A stretch of 64,000 bases of DNA from Peptoclostridium acidaminophilum DSM 3953 (GTDB lineage Bacteria; Bacillota; Clostridia; Peptostreptococcales; Peptostreptococcaceae), in assembly GCF_000597865.1 (NCBI RefSeq), contig NZ_CP007452.1, positions 751,183 through 815,182 on the forward strand, written 5' to 3'. The notes beneath the pieces were generated by a model that saw only the letters and a list, made by a program, of their open reading frames with translations, had not been told where the DNA came from and ran no database searches. A program made the translations under genes and the position numbers. Positions 16,516 through 25,356 of this stretch are shown here, one piece after another. Position 1 is the stretch's first letter, and the number at the start of each line of letters is the position of its first letter.

Positions 16516-17583
16516 ATGGGATTGGATTACAAGATACTGACGATTAATCCAGGTTCAACATCAACAAAAATCGCAGTGTTTGAAAATGAGTCAATGTTGT
16601 TTGATGAGACGCTAAGACATCCTGAGGAGTTGCTTCAAAAATATGAAGGCATACTTGGTCAAGATAAGTTTAGAAGAGAGGCAATATTGAATTTTCTAAA
16701 GGAAAAGGGAGTAGACGTAAGTGAGTTGGATGCGGTCGTCGGAAGAGGGGGAATGATTAAGCCTCTTGAAGGCGGAACATACACCATTAACGAAAAAATG
16801 ATAAAGGATTTGCAATGTGAAGCTGTGCATGCATCTAATATTGCAGGACTAATAGCTTATGACATGTCGAAGGAAGTAGGCATTCCTTCGTTTGTCGTGG
16901 ATCCTCCTGTTGTGGATGAAATGGAGGATATAGCCAAGATTTCAGGATTTCCAGGGATTGAAAGAAGCAGCAGGTTCCACGCTCTTAATCAGAAAGCTGT
17001 TGCCAGAAGAATTGCAATGGAACTCGGGAAATTGTACGAGGAATGTAATTTTGTAGTAGCTCATGTAGGCGGCGGTATAACCGTAGGAGCACACAGGAGT
17101 GGACGCGTAATAGATGTAAACAATGGTCTTGATGGAGAAGGGCCTTTTTCTCCAAACAGGTCAGGCGGATTCCCAGTAGGGGACCTTGTGGAGCTTTGTT
17201 TTTCTGGAGATTACACAAAAGAGCAGATTAAAGGCATGATAGTCGGGAACAGCGGACTTGTAGGATATCTGGGAGTTAATGACGCAAGAGAAGTTGAGAA
17301 AATGATAGACTGCGGCGATGAAAAAGCTAAGCTCATATACGATGCCATGGCTTATCAGGTCGCAAAGGAAATAGGAGCTTGCGCTGTCGTGCTTTCCGGG
17401 AATGTAGATGCCATTATTTTGACGGGCGGAATAGCTTACTCTGAAAAGTTCACAAAGGCAGTAAGAGATAGAGTGGAATTTATTGGACAGTTTATAGTAT
17501 ACCCTGGAGAAGACGAGCTTCGTGCTCTTGCTGAAGGTGGTCTTGGTGTGCTAAGAGGAGAGACGGCCCCAAGGGAATACTAA
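16516..17583 (+). CDS. buk: Butyrate kinase
   Basis: 355 residues, full length for the family. ASKHA-fold acetokinase relative with NPGSTSTKIAVF (phosphate 1), VVAHVGGGITVGAH (phosphate 2) and ILTGGIAYS (adenosine) motifs plus RFHALNQKAVARR. It makes ATP and butyrate (or a related short or branched acid) from the acyl phosphate. The usual partner phosphate butyryltransferase gene (ptb) is not adjacent; instead a carnitine-type acyltransferase gene starts 52 bases downstream, very likely in the same operon. GGAGG precedes the ATG. Branched-chain carboxylate kinases look alike, so the acyl chain is uncertain. Confidence 0.93.
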   Translation: MGLDYKILTINPGSTSTKIAVFENESMLFDETLRHPEELLQKYEGILGQDKFRREAILNFLKEKGVDVSELDAVVGRGGMIKPLEGGTYTINEKMIKDLQCEAVHASNIAGLIAYDMSKEVGIPSFVVDPPVVDEMEDIAKISGFPGIERSSRFHALNQKAVARRIAMELGKLYEECNFVVAHVGGGITVGAHRSGRVIDVNNGLDGEGPFSPNRSGGFPVGDLVELCFSGDYTKEQIKGMIVGNSGLVGYLGVNDAREVEKMIDCGDEKAKLIYDAMAYQVAKEIGACAVVLSGNVDAIILTGGIAYSEKFTKAVRDRVEFIGQFIVYPGEDELRALAEGGLGVLRGETAPREY

Positions 17584-17634
17584 AGAGCTTGATGATACCA
17601 GCAAAGAATAATTACATGTATGGAGGTTTTAAAT

Positions 17635-19404
17635 ATGGGAAAGACTTATGCATATCAAGACAAGCTGCCTTCTCTGCCTGTTCCGGAGTTGAGTGGGACA
17701 AAGACTAAGCTTTTGGAATGGATTGAGCCCATAGTTGGCAAAGAGCAGTTTGAAGAGACTAGAAGGATAGCAGAGGAATTTTTCGCGGAAGGCGGGGATG
17801 GTCAGAAGCTGCAGGAAAAGCTCAGAGAATGGGACGGAAAAATCAATGGAAGCTGGCTTAAGCCGTTCTGGGATGACATGTATTTAAAATATAGAGGTTA
17901 TTTGCCTGCTGGAATGAACTTTTGCATGCTGCTTAGCAATGAAGGCTATAAAGAAAAATATGAAAAACACGAGCTGGCCGGAAAGGCTATCCGTCTGATA
18001 GGCGAGCTTAATCACTTGATTGCAGATGAAGAATACGATGCAGACACAATAAAAGGGAAGCCTCTTTGCATGAGCCAATACAGAAACTTTTTCAGGAGTA
18101 TAAGAATACCAAGGATTGGGAAAGACGAGCACAAAGTGTCCAAGCCAGAAAAGAAGAACAACCATGTAGTGCTTCTGTATAAAAAGAACATGTACAAGAT
18201 AAGTATATCAGATGAGGATGGAAATATTTTCTCTAGTGGCGAAATTGCAAGATGTATCCGAGAAATTTTCAACATGGAAACTGCTGAAGGCGAGAATGTA
18301 GGGATATTCACTACTGCGCAAAGAGACGAAGCGGCTCAAATTTATGATGAACTCATAATGTCAAAGAGCAATTCCGATAATCTAGAGGTTATTGAAAAGG
18401 CTCTGGCTGTTATTTGTATTGACGAGGAGAGCAAGAATTCACAGGAGGCCTTGGAAAATCTGCTGCTAAGCGGCGATAACAAGTATTTCGACAAGACAAT
18501 ACAGATTGTAGTTACTAATAGCGGTGAAATAGGCGTAAATGGCGAGCATACAGGTATAGACGGAAGCACATTCATGACCATTGTAAATTATGTAAGTGAT
18601 GGATTGAAATCAGAAAAGGCGGAAGAAAAAAGTGCAGGGTCTGGAGTAAAGTTTGAAAAACTTGAATGGGAAATAGGCGAAGAGCTCAAAATGAAACTTA
18701 CAAATCTGAATGCGGAAAATCGGAATGTAAGGAAGCAGTATCATCTTGAGCTGTGCATATTCGAAGATTTTGGACAGGATGAGATAAAGAAGCTGAAAAT
18801 AAGCCCGGACGCTTTCTTCCATATAGCGCTCCAAGTCGCTCAATACAATATATTTGGAAAAATGAGAAGTACTTACGAGCCCGTAGCTGTTCGCTTCTTC
18901 AAGGAGGGGAGGACGGAGTGTGCCAGGGCGTCGAGCACAGAAAAACTGGATTTCATTAAGACTTATTTTAGCGGAACAGAGAGCAATGAAGTTCTATATG
19001 GCCTTATGCAAAAAGCCAGTGATGCCCATGCGGTTCGCATAAAGGAATGTCAAAATGGTAATGGAGTTGAAAGGCACATGTACGGCCTTTTGAAAATGCA
19101 TGAAATGTTCGGTGAAGAGCTCTGTATCGGAAAAACACCTGCAATATTTGAAACTGAAGGATATAAAGCTCTTAGGTATGATTTCATATCAACCAGCGGA
19201 ATAGGTAACAAGAATGTGAAACACAGCGCGTTTGGACCTGTTGTTGAAGACGGCTTCGGAATATTCTATTCTCTTATGAATGATTCAATATCGATAAATA
19301 TATCTAGCAAATCAGAAAACAAAGAAAACGCCAAAAGCCTTATGCTGGAGTTTGTACAGGCGTTAAGAGATATAAGAGAAATAGCGTTAAGCAGTATACA
19401 ATAA
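17635..19404 (+). CDS. Choline/carnitine O-acyltransferase family enzyme
   Basis: 589 residues, close to the length of animal carnitine acetyltransferase. Family marks run in order: YLPAGMNF and NHLI region, PLCMSQYRNFFRSIRIP (family PMCxxQYxxxFxxxRxP motif), DKTIQIVV, the catalytic His 305 in GVNGEHTGIDG, LQVAQYNIFGKMRSTYEP, RFFKEGRTECARASS, the STS at 519-521, and FGPVVEDGFGIFY. All key positions of the CoA/carnitine acyltransferase fold appear kept, so it is probably active, moving an acyl group between CoA and carnitine, choline or a similar alcohol. This family is mostly eukaryotic and rare in bacteria. No targeting peptide is seen. GGAGG is eight bases before ATG 17635. It follows buk in one operon. 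Confidence 0.9.
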   Translation: MGKTYAYQDKLPSLPVPELSGTKTKLLEWIEPIVGKEQFEETRRIAEEFFAEGGDGQKLQEKLREWDGKINGSWLKPFWDDMYLKYRGYLPAGMNFCMLLSNEGYKEKYEKHELAGKAIRLIGELNHLIADEEYDADTIKGKPLCMSQYRNFFRSIRIPRIGKDEHKVSKPEKKNNHVVLLYKKNMYKISISDEDGNIFSSGEIARCIREIFNMETAEGENVGIFTTAQRDEAAQIYDELIMSKSNSDNLEVIEKALAVICIDEESKNSQEALENLLLSGDNKYFDKTIQIVVTNSGEIGVNGEHTGIDGSTFMTIVNYVSDGLKSEKAEEKSAGSGVKFEKLEWEIGEELKMKLTNLNAENRNVRKQYHLELCIFEDFGQDEIKKLKISPDAFFHIALQVAQYNIFGKMRSTYEPVAVRFFKEGRTECARASSTEKLDFIKTYFSGTESNEVLYGLMQKASDAHAVRIKECQNGNGVERHMYGLLKMHEMFGEELCIGKTPAIFETEGYKALRYDFISTSGIGNKNVKHSAFGPVVEDGFGIFYSLMNDSISINISSKSENKENAKSLMLEFVQALRDIREIALSSIQ

Positions 19405-19494
19405 AAATAGAATAATCAATTGGAAATTCAAGGCCCCTAATATTGTAGAACGAATGAATTCGAAGTAATATATTATATGACAACATTAAAAGAA

Positions 19495-19532
19495 CCGGTG
19501 TTGCGTAAAAAGCGAATATAAATAGCAACCGG
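19495..19532 (+). other. Stem-loop in eutH leader
   Basis: CCGGT(G)TTGC (19495-19504) pairs with GCAACCGG (19525-19532) with one bulge, 20 bases before the eutH start. No U run follows, so it is not a terminator; it could affect mRNA stability, translation, or mark a processing site. Confidence 0.4.
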
Positions 19533-19551
19533 CTATAGAATAGGGGTTTTT

Positions 19552-20634
19552 ATGAACGTGTTTATAATTTTAATGCTACTGCTGGCTTGCGTGGGGCTTT
19601 TTGACAAGATACTGGGCGGAAGATGGGACCTTTCGAAGGAGTTCGACAAAGGGCTGGCTCTTATGGGGCCCATGGCACTTTCTATTGTCGGTCTTTACTG
19701 CATAGGAATCACAGCCGTGCAAGCCAACGCAACGGCTATTGCCGAACTGGCCGAAGTTCTGCCCTTTGATTCATCGGTGATAATCGGAAGTATCCTCGCT
19801 ACGGACCTTGGAGGCTACGCAATTTCGAAGAATATTGCAGCCACTCCGCTTTTGGGCTTGTTTTCAGGAGTCATAGTGGCCTCAAGCCTTGGCTGCGCCG
19901 TTAGCTTCCAGCTACCGGTGTCTCTTGCCACGATTCCAAAAGAAGAGGTGGGTCCGATGATGAACGGTCTGCTTCTTGGGATAATTACGATACCGGCTGG
20001 ACTTTTGGCGGGCGGCATAATGCTTGGGCTTACTGTAAGCGAGCTGGCGGTTAACATAGCGCCTGTGGCGTTGCTGTGCCTTTTGCTTGCTATGTTTTTT
20101 GTAAAAGCTGCAAAGGCCACGATGATGGTCATGTCATTTGTCGGCTATGCAATACGTGCCGCCAGTTTTGCCATGTTTGCAGTCGTGATAGCAGGACTTT
20201 TTGTGCCTGCTTGGCGCATAGCAGACATGGCACTGGTGAGCGAAATTCTTGTCATACTGGCAAAGATGACAGCGGTAGTGTGCGGCTCTATGGTCTTGTC
20301 CCGCTTGGCCATTATGTACTGCAAAAGGCCGATTGGCTGGATGTCAAGAAAACTGGACATAAATGAAAAATCGGTTATGGGGCTTTTGCTTAGTTTGACA
20401 ACAAGCCTTTCAATGCTGCCGCTTTTTTCGCAGATGGACCGCAGGGGAAAGGCCATGAACGCAGCGTTTACGGTAAGCGGAGCCTACATGCTGGGAGGGC
20501 AGCTTGCCTTTATTGGCAGCGTTGAGAGTATTGATGTTGTGAGCATATACATGGTTTCCAAGCTTGTAGGTGGAGTATGCGCCCTCATTGCGGCGGCTCT
20601 ATTTACACCAGCAGAAACCATAGCACACGCATAA
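19552..20634 (+). CDS. eutH: EutH-family ethanolamine permease
   Basis: 360 residues, full length, about ten membrane helices. EutH marks include LGGRWDLSKEFDKGLALMGPMALS (split: RWDLSKEFDKGLALMGPM), DLGGYAISKNIA and MDRRGKAMNAAFTVSGAYMLG (split: RGKAMNAAFTVSG). EutH brings ethanolamine across the membrane at low pH. No other eut genes (eutABC, microcompartment shells) are present here, so it may transport ethanolamine or a related amino-alcohol for the neighbouring acyltransferase or for enzymes elsewhere. It lies 147 bases after the acyltransferase gene with no terminator between, so shared transcription is possible. Confidence 0.92.
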   Translation: MNVFIILMLLLACVGLFDKILGGRWDLSKEFDKGLALMGPMALSIVGLYCIGITAVQANATAIAELAEVLPFDSSVIIGSILATDLGGYAISKNIAATPLLGLFSGVIVASSLGCAVSFQLPVSLATIPKEEVGPMMNGLLLGIITIPAGLLAGGIMLGLTVSELAVNIAPVALLCLLLAMFFVKAAKATMMVMSFVGYAIRAASFAMFAVVIAGLFVPAWRIADMALVSEILVILAKMTAVVCGSMVLSRLAIMYCKRPIGWMSRKLDINEKSVMGLLLSLTTSLSMLPLFSQMDRRGKAMNAAFTVSGAYMLGGQLAFIGSVESIDVVSIYMVSKLVGGVCALIAAALFTPAETIAHA

Positions 20635-20650
20635 AGGACAAGATTAATGA

Positions 20651-20695
20651 GGTCGTGATTTCAAGTAGCAATACTTGTAGTCACGGCCTTTTTTT
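20651..20695 (+). terminator. Terminator of the buk-acyltransferase-eutH stretch
   Basis: GGTCGTGA (20651-20658) and TCACGGCC (20681-20688), with inner CAAGTA/TACTTG pairing, form a long stem followed by nine T. Confidence 0.92.
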
Positions 20696-20813
20696 ATGCT
20701 CCATGTTCGTCTGATTCAACTTGCTATTTAATTGCTTTTTGGGGTAATTATAATATGTAATGATTAAAAGAGAATTGACTATATAATACAGACGATTGTT
20801 ACGGAGGTGCAAT

Positions 20814-21569
20814 ATGCTGGAGCTAATAAATGTAAGCGTAACGCTGGACGGGAACGATGGAAAGGTAGAGGTTCTAAAGGATATCAGCCTGTCACTTGAG
20901 GATAAGAAGATATACGTTATGACAGGCCCCAATGGCGGAGGGAAAACTTCCCTTGCCAAGGCGATAATGGGTATTTACCAGGCTTCAGCGGGAAAAATAC
21001 TTTTGGATGGCATGGATATAACGCATATGGGCATTGACGAAAGGGCGCGGCTTGGAATAGGATATGCATTCCAGCAGCCGCCGCGCTTTAAGGGTCTGAC
21101 TGTGCGGGACATGCTCAGGCTGGCGGCTGGCCCGGGTAATCCGATTAACGAGTGCGAGCTCCTGTATGACGTTGGTCTTTGCGCCCAGGATTATTTGGAC
21201 CGGGAAATGAATGCCAGTCTCTCGGGCGGCGAAATAAAGCGTATTGAAATCGCTAGCATTTTGGCACGCAGGCTGAAGTTTGTGGTATTCGACGAGCCTG
21301 AAGCGGGCATAGACCTTTGGAGCTTTCAGAGACTTACGGAGACATTTGAAAAACTGCACGATAAGTATGACACCACTATAGTAATAATATCCCACCAGGA
21401 GAGGATACTAAGACTCGCTAGTCAGGTTATAATGGTGGAAAACGGAAGTATAAGCGAAATCACAAGCCATGAGAAAATTTTCGGCGAAATCGGACGCATT
21501 GATTCTGAATGCATGTGCCGAAGAAGCTGCACAAGGGAGGGAAGGGCAAATGTTGAATGCCATAGATAA
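20814..21569 (+). CDS. sufC: SufC-like ABC ATPase
   Basis: 251 residues. Walker A GPNGGGKTS, signature SLSGGEIKRIE, Walker B FVVFDEPEAGID, and the SufC-type AFQQPPRFKGLTVRDML Q-loop region. As part of the Fe-S assembly scaffold it energises SufB rearrangement during cluster building. The C-terminal tail is Cys-rich (ECMCRRSC), which is unusual. Start ATG 20814 follows GGAGG. It overlaps sufB by 20 bases, so the two are coupled. No sufS, sufU or sufD lies beside them. Confidence 0.9.
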   Translation: MLELINVSVTLDGNDGKVEVLKDISLSLEDKKIYVMTGPNGGGKTSLAKAIMGIYQASAGKILLDGMDITHMGIDERARLGIGYAFQQPPRFKGLTVRDMLRLAAGPGNPINECELLYDVGLCAQDYLDREMNASLSGGEIKRIEIASILARRLKFVVFDEPEAGIDLWSFQRLTETFEKLHDKYDTTIVIISHQERILRLASQVIMVENGSISEITSHEKIFGEIGRIDSECMCRRSCTREGRANVECHR

Positions 21570-22470
21570 GAGGATTTTGCTTGAGGTTGCAGACTTGCAC
21601 GGGATACCTTTGGGAGCCTACAATATAAGGAAAAACGGCCAGGGCGAAAGCCGCAACACCACGACAAATATAGATATCACAACCAAGTTGGACAAGCCTG
21701 GGATAGATGTTACAATAAAGCCGGGTACAAAGGGCGAGAGCGTCCACATTCCTGTGATAATTTCGGCTGAGGGGCTTACGGATGTGGTCTACAACACATT
21801 TGAAGTTGGGGCCGATTCGGAGGTGCTCATAGTTGCAGGCTGCGGCATACACAATCCTGGCTCCGGAAAAGCGCAGCATGACGGAATACATGAATTTTTT
21901 GTGCGAAGGGGAGCCCGCATGAGGTATGTTGAGAAGCATTACGGCGAGGGTGAGGGCAGCGGAGACAAGATACTCAATCCCAAGACCATAATAGAGGTTG
22001 AAGAGGGAGGCGTAGCTGAGCTGGAGCTTGTGCAGATAAAGGGAGTTGACCACACACTTCGGGACACAATTGTGAAGCTTCACAAAAACGCCAGGCTGAT
22101 TGTCTCGGAAAGGCTGCTAACCTACATGAATCAGGATGCCGAGTCCAACATAACAGTGGAGCTTGTGGGAGAGGATTCAACCGCCCAGATAATATCCCGC
22201 TCTGTGGCCCAGGATGAATCCAGGCAGATTTTCCACCTCAATATGAGAGGCTATACAAGGTGCCGAGGTCACATACAGTGCGACTCCATAATAATGCACA
22301 GCGCCCAGGTTTCGTCTGTGCCTGAAATCACCGCGTTCGATTCGGACGCACAGCTCATTCACGAGGCTGCCATAGGGAAAATCGCCTCGGAACAGCTGAC
22401 TAAGCTCATGACACTTGGTCTTACTGAAAAGGAAGCCGAGGATACCGTATTGCAGGGATTTTTAAAGTAA
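21550..22470 (+). CDS. sufB: SufB/SufD-like Fe-S scaffold protein
   Basis: 306 residues, shorter than classical SufB (about 465). The beta-helix core shows GCGIHNPGSGKAQHDGIHEF (split: GCGIHNPGSGK, AQHDGIHEF), ENG-type strand repeats and the C-terminal HEAAIGKIASEQLTKLMTLGL, which is the SufB/D hallmark. With the overlapping sufC it forms the minimal two-gene SufBC (SmsCB-like) system found in archaea and strict anaerobes. It builds or transfers Fe-S clusters in the cytosol. Start ATG 21550 follows GGGAGGGAAGGG. Confidence 0.9.
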   Translation: MLNAIDKRILLEVADLHGIPLGAYNIRKNGQGESRNTTTNIDITTKLDKPGIDVTIKPGTKGESVHIPVIISAEGLTDVVYNTFEVGADSEVLIVAGCGIHNPGSGKAQHDGIHEFFVRRGARMRYVEKHYGEGEGSGDKILNPKTIIEVEEGGVAELELVQIKGVDHTLRDTIVKLHKNARLIVSERLLTYMNQDAESNITVELVGEDSTAQIISRSVAQDESRQIFHLNMRGYTRCRGHIQCDSIIMHSAQVSSVPEITAFDSDAQLIHEAAIGKIASEQLTKLMTLGLTEKEAEDTVLQGFLK

Positions 22471-22602
22471 AATTCAAGTTTAATTTAATTCGGACAGGGT
22501 ATAAAATTGATGGAACACAAAATCCAATATTTGAATTTAAAAGGAAATTTTAGATTTGCGAGAGATTGAATTTAATTAAAGGTGTGAAAGGAGATGAATT
22601 TT

Positions 22603-23439
22603 ATGGGAAAAACTAAAAAGGCAATTTCAATGTTAGTGGCAGTTATTATGATTGGTGCACTTACATGCGGGTTTTCGTACGGACAGTCTGCTTACCAGCT
22701 CAAGGTAAACGAGCAGACTATAAGCGATGCCGCTGTTGAGATGCATGACGGCAAGACCTTCCTGCCAATGAGATTCGTAGCAGAAGCGCTGGGAGGTTCG
22801 GCTCAGTGGGACGCTGAAAAAAGAATGTCGACATTTGTGGTGGGAGACAAGACGGTTGCCCTCACAATAGATAGCGACAGCGCTTTAGTTAACAATGTGG
22901 CTGCAACTATGGATTTTCCTGCCCACATTATGAACGGCAGAACATATGTCAGCACAGATTTTCTAAATAGCGCGCTCAGCCTAAAAACCTATATAAACTC
23001 AACCAACATGACAGTAAAAGTATCGAATCTTCCTGACATTGTGGAAACTGCTGTTGGGGCAGGAAGCTTTACAACACTAGTGGCAGCTGTTCAAGCTGCA
23101 GATTTGGTTGATGTTTTGAAATCAGAAGGTCCATTTACTGTATTTGCACCAACAGATGAAGCGTTTGCTGCACTTCCTGAAGGAACTGTAGAGAATTTGT
23201 TGAAGCCTGAAAACAAAGATCAATTAGTTTCGATATTGACATACCACGTTGTTCCTGGAAAGGTAATGGCGGCAGATGTTGTGAAAATTGAAAAGGCTGC
23301 TACCGTACAAGGTCAAGAGGTCACTGTAATGGTAACAGACGGAAAAGTAATGATTGACGATGCAAATGTAGTTACTACGGACATTGTGACAAGCAATGGC
23401 GTAATACACGTAATCGACAAAGTTATTCTTCCTAAATAA
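22603..23439 (+). CDS. Secreted stalk-domain plus fasciclin protein
   Basis: 278 residues. Signal peptide [20 protein letters not shown] (split: [15 protein letters not shown]). Residues about 25-140 are a copper-amine-oxidase-N (stalk) domain: [31 protein letters not shown]. Residues about 145-278 are a single fasciclin (FAS1) domain with [29 protein letters not shown] and [16 protein letters not shown]1 domains mediate adhesion; the stalk domain likely anchors or binds the cell wall. ATG 22603 has AAAGGAG nine bases upstream. It is monocistronic. Confidence 0.9.
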   Translation: MGKTKKAISMLVAVIMIGALTCGFSYGQSAYQLKVNEQTISDAAVEMHDGKTFLPMRFVAEALGGSAQWDAEKRMSTFVVGDKTVALTIDSDSALVNNVAATMDFPAHIMNGRTYVSTDFLNSALSLKTYINSTNMTVKVSNLPDIVETAVGAGSFTTLVAAVQAADLVDVLKSEGPFTVFAPTDEAFAALPEGTVENLLKPENKDQLVSILTYHVVPGKVMAADVVKIEKAATVQGQEVTVMVTDGKVMIDDANVVTTDIVTSNGVIHVIDKVILPK

Positions 23440-23457
23440 TTCAATATAACGGTGAAA

Positions 23458-23499
23458 AATAGCACTTATTCTTGTTTTGCAAGAATAGGTGCTATTTTG
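23458..23499 (+). terminator. Terminator after fasciclin gene
   Basis: AATAGCAC-TATTCTTG pairs with CAAGAATA-GTGCTATT around a TTTTG loop, followed by TTG. Confidence 0.8.
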
Positions 23500-23548
23500 T
23501 AAAATGAAACCCTTCGGTAGAATTGGAGTTTTTCATTTTGCAATCAAC

Positions 23549-23572
23549 AAAAGCGCCAGAGTAGGCGCTTTT
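23549..23572. terminator. Bidirectional terminator
   Basis: AAAAGCGCC (23549-23557) pairs with GGCGCTTTT (23564-23572), six-base loop. It probably ends the convergent Cthe_2159-like gene on the minus strand. Confidence 0.75.
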
Positions 23573-23642
23573 GTTCCGTATAACTTGTATTTCTTTATGC
23601 TTAGACGGAATCTTAAGTGCTATTGCCCGGAAAATGTTAATT

Positions 23643-25319
23643 CTACTGCTCCTTAGCAGGAGGAGTCATATCCTCGGGAGGTTGCATTCCATCAGGCGGC
23701 TCCATGCCTTCAGGTGGCTTGCGGTTTACATCCTTGCCGCCTTCAGGTCTGCCTTGGCCGCCTATGCCGCCAGGTCCGCCCATTCTTCCAGTGACTTCGG
23801 AGCCGTCATCAGAGATTCTTGTCACGATGCTTGAAAGCTTTATATCTGCAAGTTTTGTCGTACCTGAAACTGTTCCTCCTGTGTAGAGTCCGTCTTTCAG
23901 CTTGCCTGAATTTGTTCCGCCGGAGTTTAGTGTGTATGTCTTGCCCTGCTCAAGCTCAGGTGAGCTTATGACTATTGATTGGTAGTCCTTGGATGGAGCG
24001 AAGGAGAGGACCGGCTTTCCGCTTTCGTCCGATAGAGTTACAAGCGTTCCGGCTTTCTGAACCGAAGAATAATAGACTGTCAGAGAGCTTTGAGAAGATG
24101 TGTCACTTGGGGACTGCACCATGCCAGAGCTACCGGCTATTGCAAGTGTTCCACCAGTCACATCGCAGGTGCCGTCGTAGTCCAGTGCTCCGTTGCCGCT
24201 ATTTGTCGGACCGTTAACCAGCATTGTGCCACCGCTTATATATAGAGAGCCGTTGGCATCTATTCCGTCGCCTTCTGCATCTATTGTCACGTATCCGCCG
24301 GTTATCCTTATGAAATAAGGACTGTCATTGCTGAAGCTGTTTTCGCCCGGTCTTACATTGACGGAAGAGCCATCTTTGCCGCCGGCCGCATTGAGTCCAT
24401 CATCGTCAGCTTTAATCTTTATTGAGCCGCCGTTGACCGTTACCGAGGCGCCCTCTAGTCCCTCATAGCATTTGGCTATGTCAATCGTGCCGCTGTTGAC
24501 TACAAGGGACGTGGTTGCCTGGATACCGTCACTTTCTGCTGTGATTTTGAAGACTCCGCCGTCGATAGAAATCCAGCCCTTCTCGACATCCTCGTCATTG
24601 TTTGACTGAAGGCCGTCTCCTCCTGCCGTGATTGCAAATGTGCCGCCCTTTATAGCTATGGAGTCCCTTCCGCGCAAGGCGTCATTGGCCGAAGTGATAG
24701 CTATGTTTCCTCCGGTTATTACAAGGTCATCCTTGGAGCCGATGCCATTGTTGAAATTGCCAGTTACGCTCAGAGAGCCTGCTCCGTTTATGGTAAGGTC
24801 ATCCTGGCTGAAAACAGCTGCGTCTGGCTCGTCCTCGCCTTCGGCGTAATCATACGAAGCCGCGTCTTCAATCTTGTTGCTTGTATCCTTTGCTAGCGTG
24901 ATGATTGTTTTCTTGGACTGTTTGGAGTAAATAGGAGCGCTGTTTGAGGATTTTAGCTCTGCGCCGTTTAGCACGATTTTCACTGTATCTTCCTGTCCAG
25001 CGTCAACTACAATCTGGCCATCGGTCAGCGTTCCGCTGAGTACATATGTGCCGGCTGACTTTATTGTCAGAGTGCCCCCGTTTGCTGAGGCTCCGCTGCC
25101 GTCAACGGCAATAGAGTTGCCTCTCAGCGATACTTTGGTTGCAGCAGAGTCATCCCAAGTGCCGTCAATATCCTCGCTGCTGTATTCAACCTTTATCTTA
25201 CTGGTGGTATCGGATGTTGACGAAGACGATGATGTGTCATTGCTGCACCCGGTCAGAACGGATGCAGCCAATAGTGCGGCGGTAAGCAAGGACAGCAGCT
25301 TAATTCTTATTTTGTTCAT
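23643..25319 (-). CDS. Cthe_2159-type carbohydrate-binding lipoprotein
   Basis: 558 residues. Lipoprotein signal with Cys in VLTGCSND, Ser/Thr-rich linker, then a right-handed parallel beta-helix made of repeated TINGAGSLSV, ITGGNIAIT, IKGGTFAIT, VNGGSIKI units. The conserved GIGSKDDL and DGIQATTSL turns mark the family of acidic-polysaccharide-binding, beta-helix surface proteins. The tail is rich in G and P (PEGMEPPDGMQPPEDM). It ends an operon with VTC and DUF4956 genes, a grouping common in Clostridia. Likely role is at the cell surface; the enzymatic link to VTC is unknown. Confidence 0.88.
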   Translation of the reverse strand: MNKIRIKLLSLLTAALLAASVLTGCSNDTSSSSSTSDTTSKIKVEYSSEDIDGTWDDSAATKVSLRGNSIAVDGSGASANGGTLTIKSAGTYVLSGTLTDGQIVVDAGQEDTVKIVLNGAELKSSNSAPIYSKQSKKTIITLAKDTSNKIEDAASYDYAEGEDEPDAAVFSQDDLTINGAGSLSVTGNFNNGIGSKDDLVITGGNIAITSANDALRGRDSIAIKGGTFAITAGGDGLQSNNDEDVEKGWISIDGGVFKITAESDGIQATTSLVVNSGTIDIAKCYEGLEGASVTVNGGSIKIKADDDGLNAAGGKDGSSVNVRPGENSFSNDSPYFIRITGGYVTIDAEGDGIDANGSLYISGGTMLVNGPTNSGNGALDYDGTCDVTGGTLAIAGSSGMVQSPSDTSSQSSLTVYYSSVQKAGTLVTLSDESGKPVLSFAPSKDYQSIVISSPELEQGKTYTLNSGGTNSGKLKDGLYTGGTVSGTTKLADIKLSSIVTRISDDGSEVTGRMGGPGGIGGQGRPEGGKDVNRKPPEGMEPPDGMQPPEDMTPPAKEQ

Positions 25320-25356
25320 TTTATTTCCCCCTCATATATAGTAATAGTGTTGGTGT

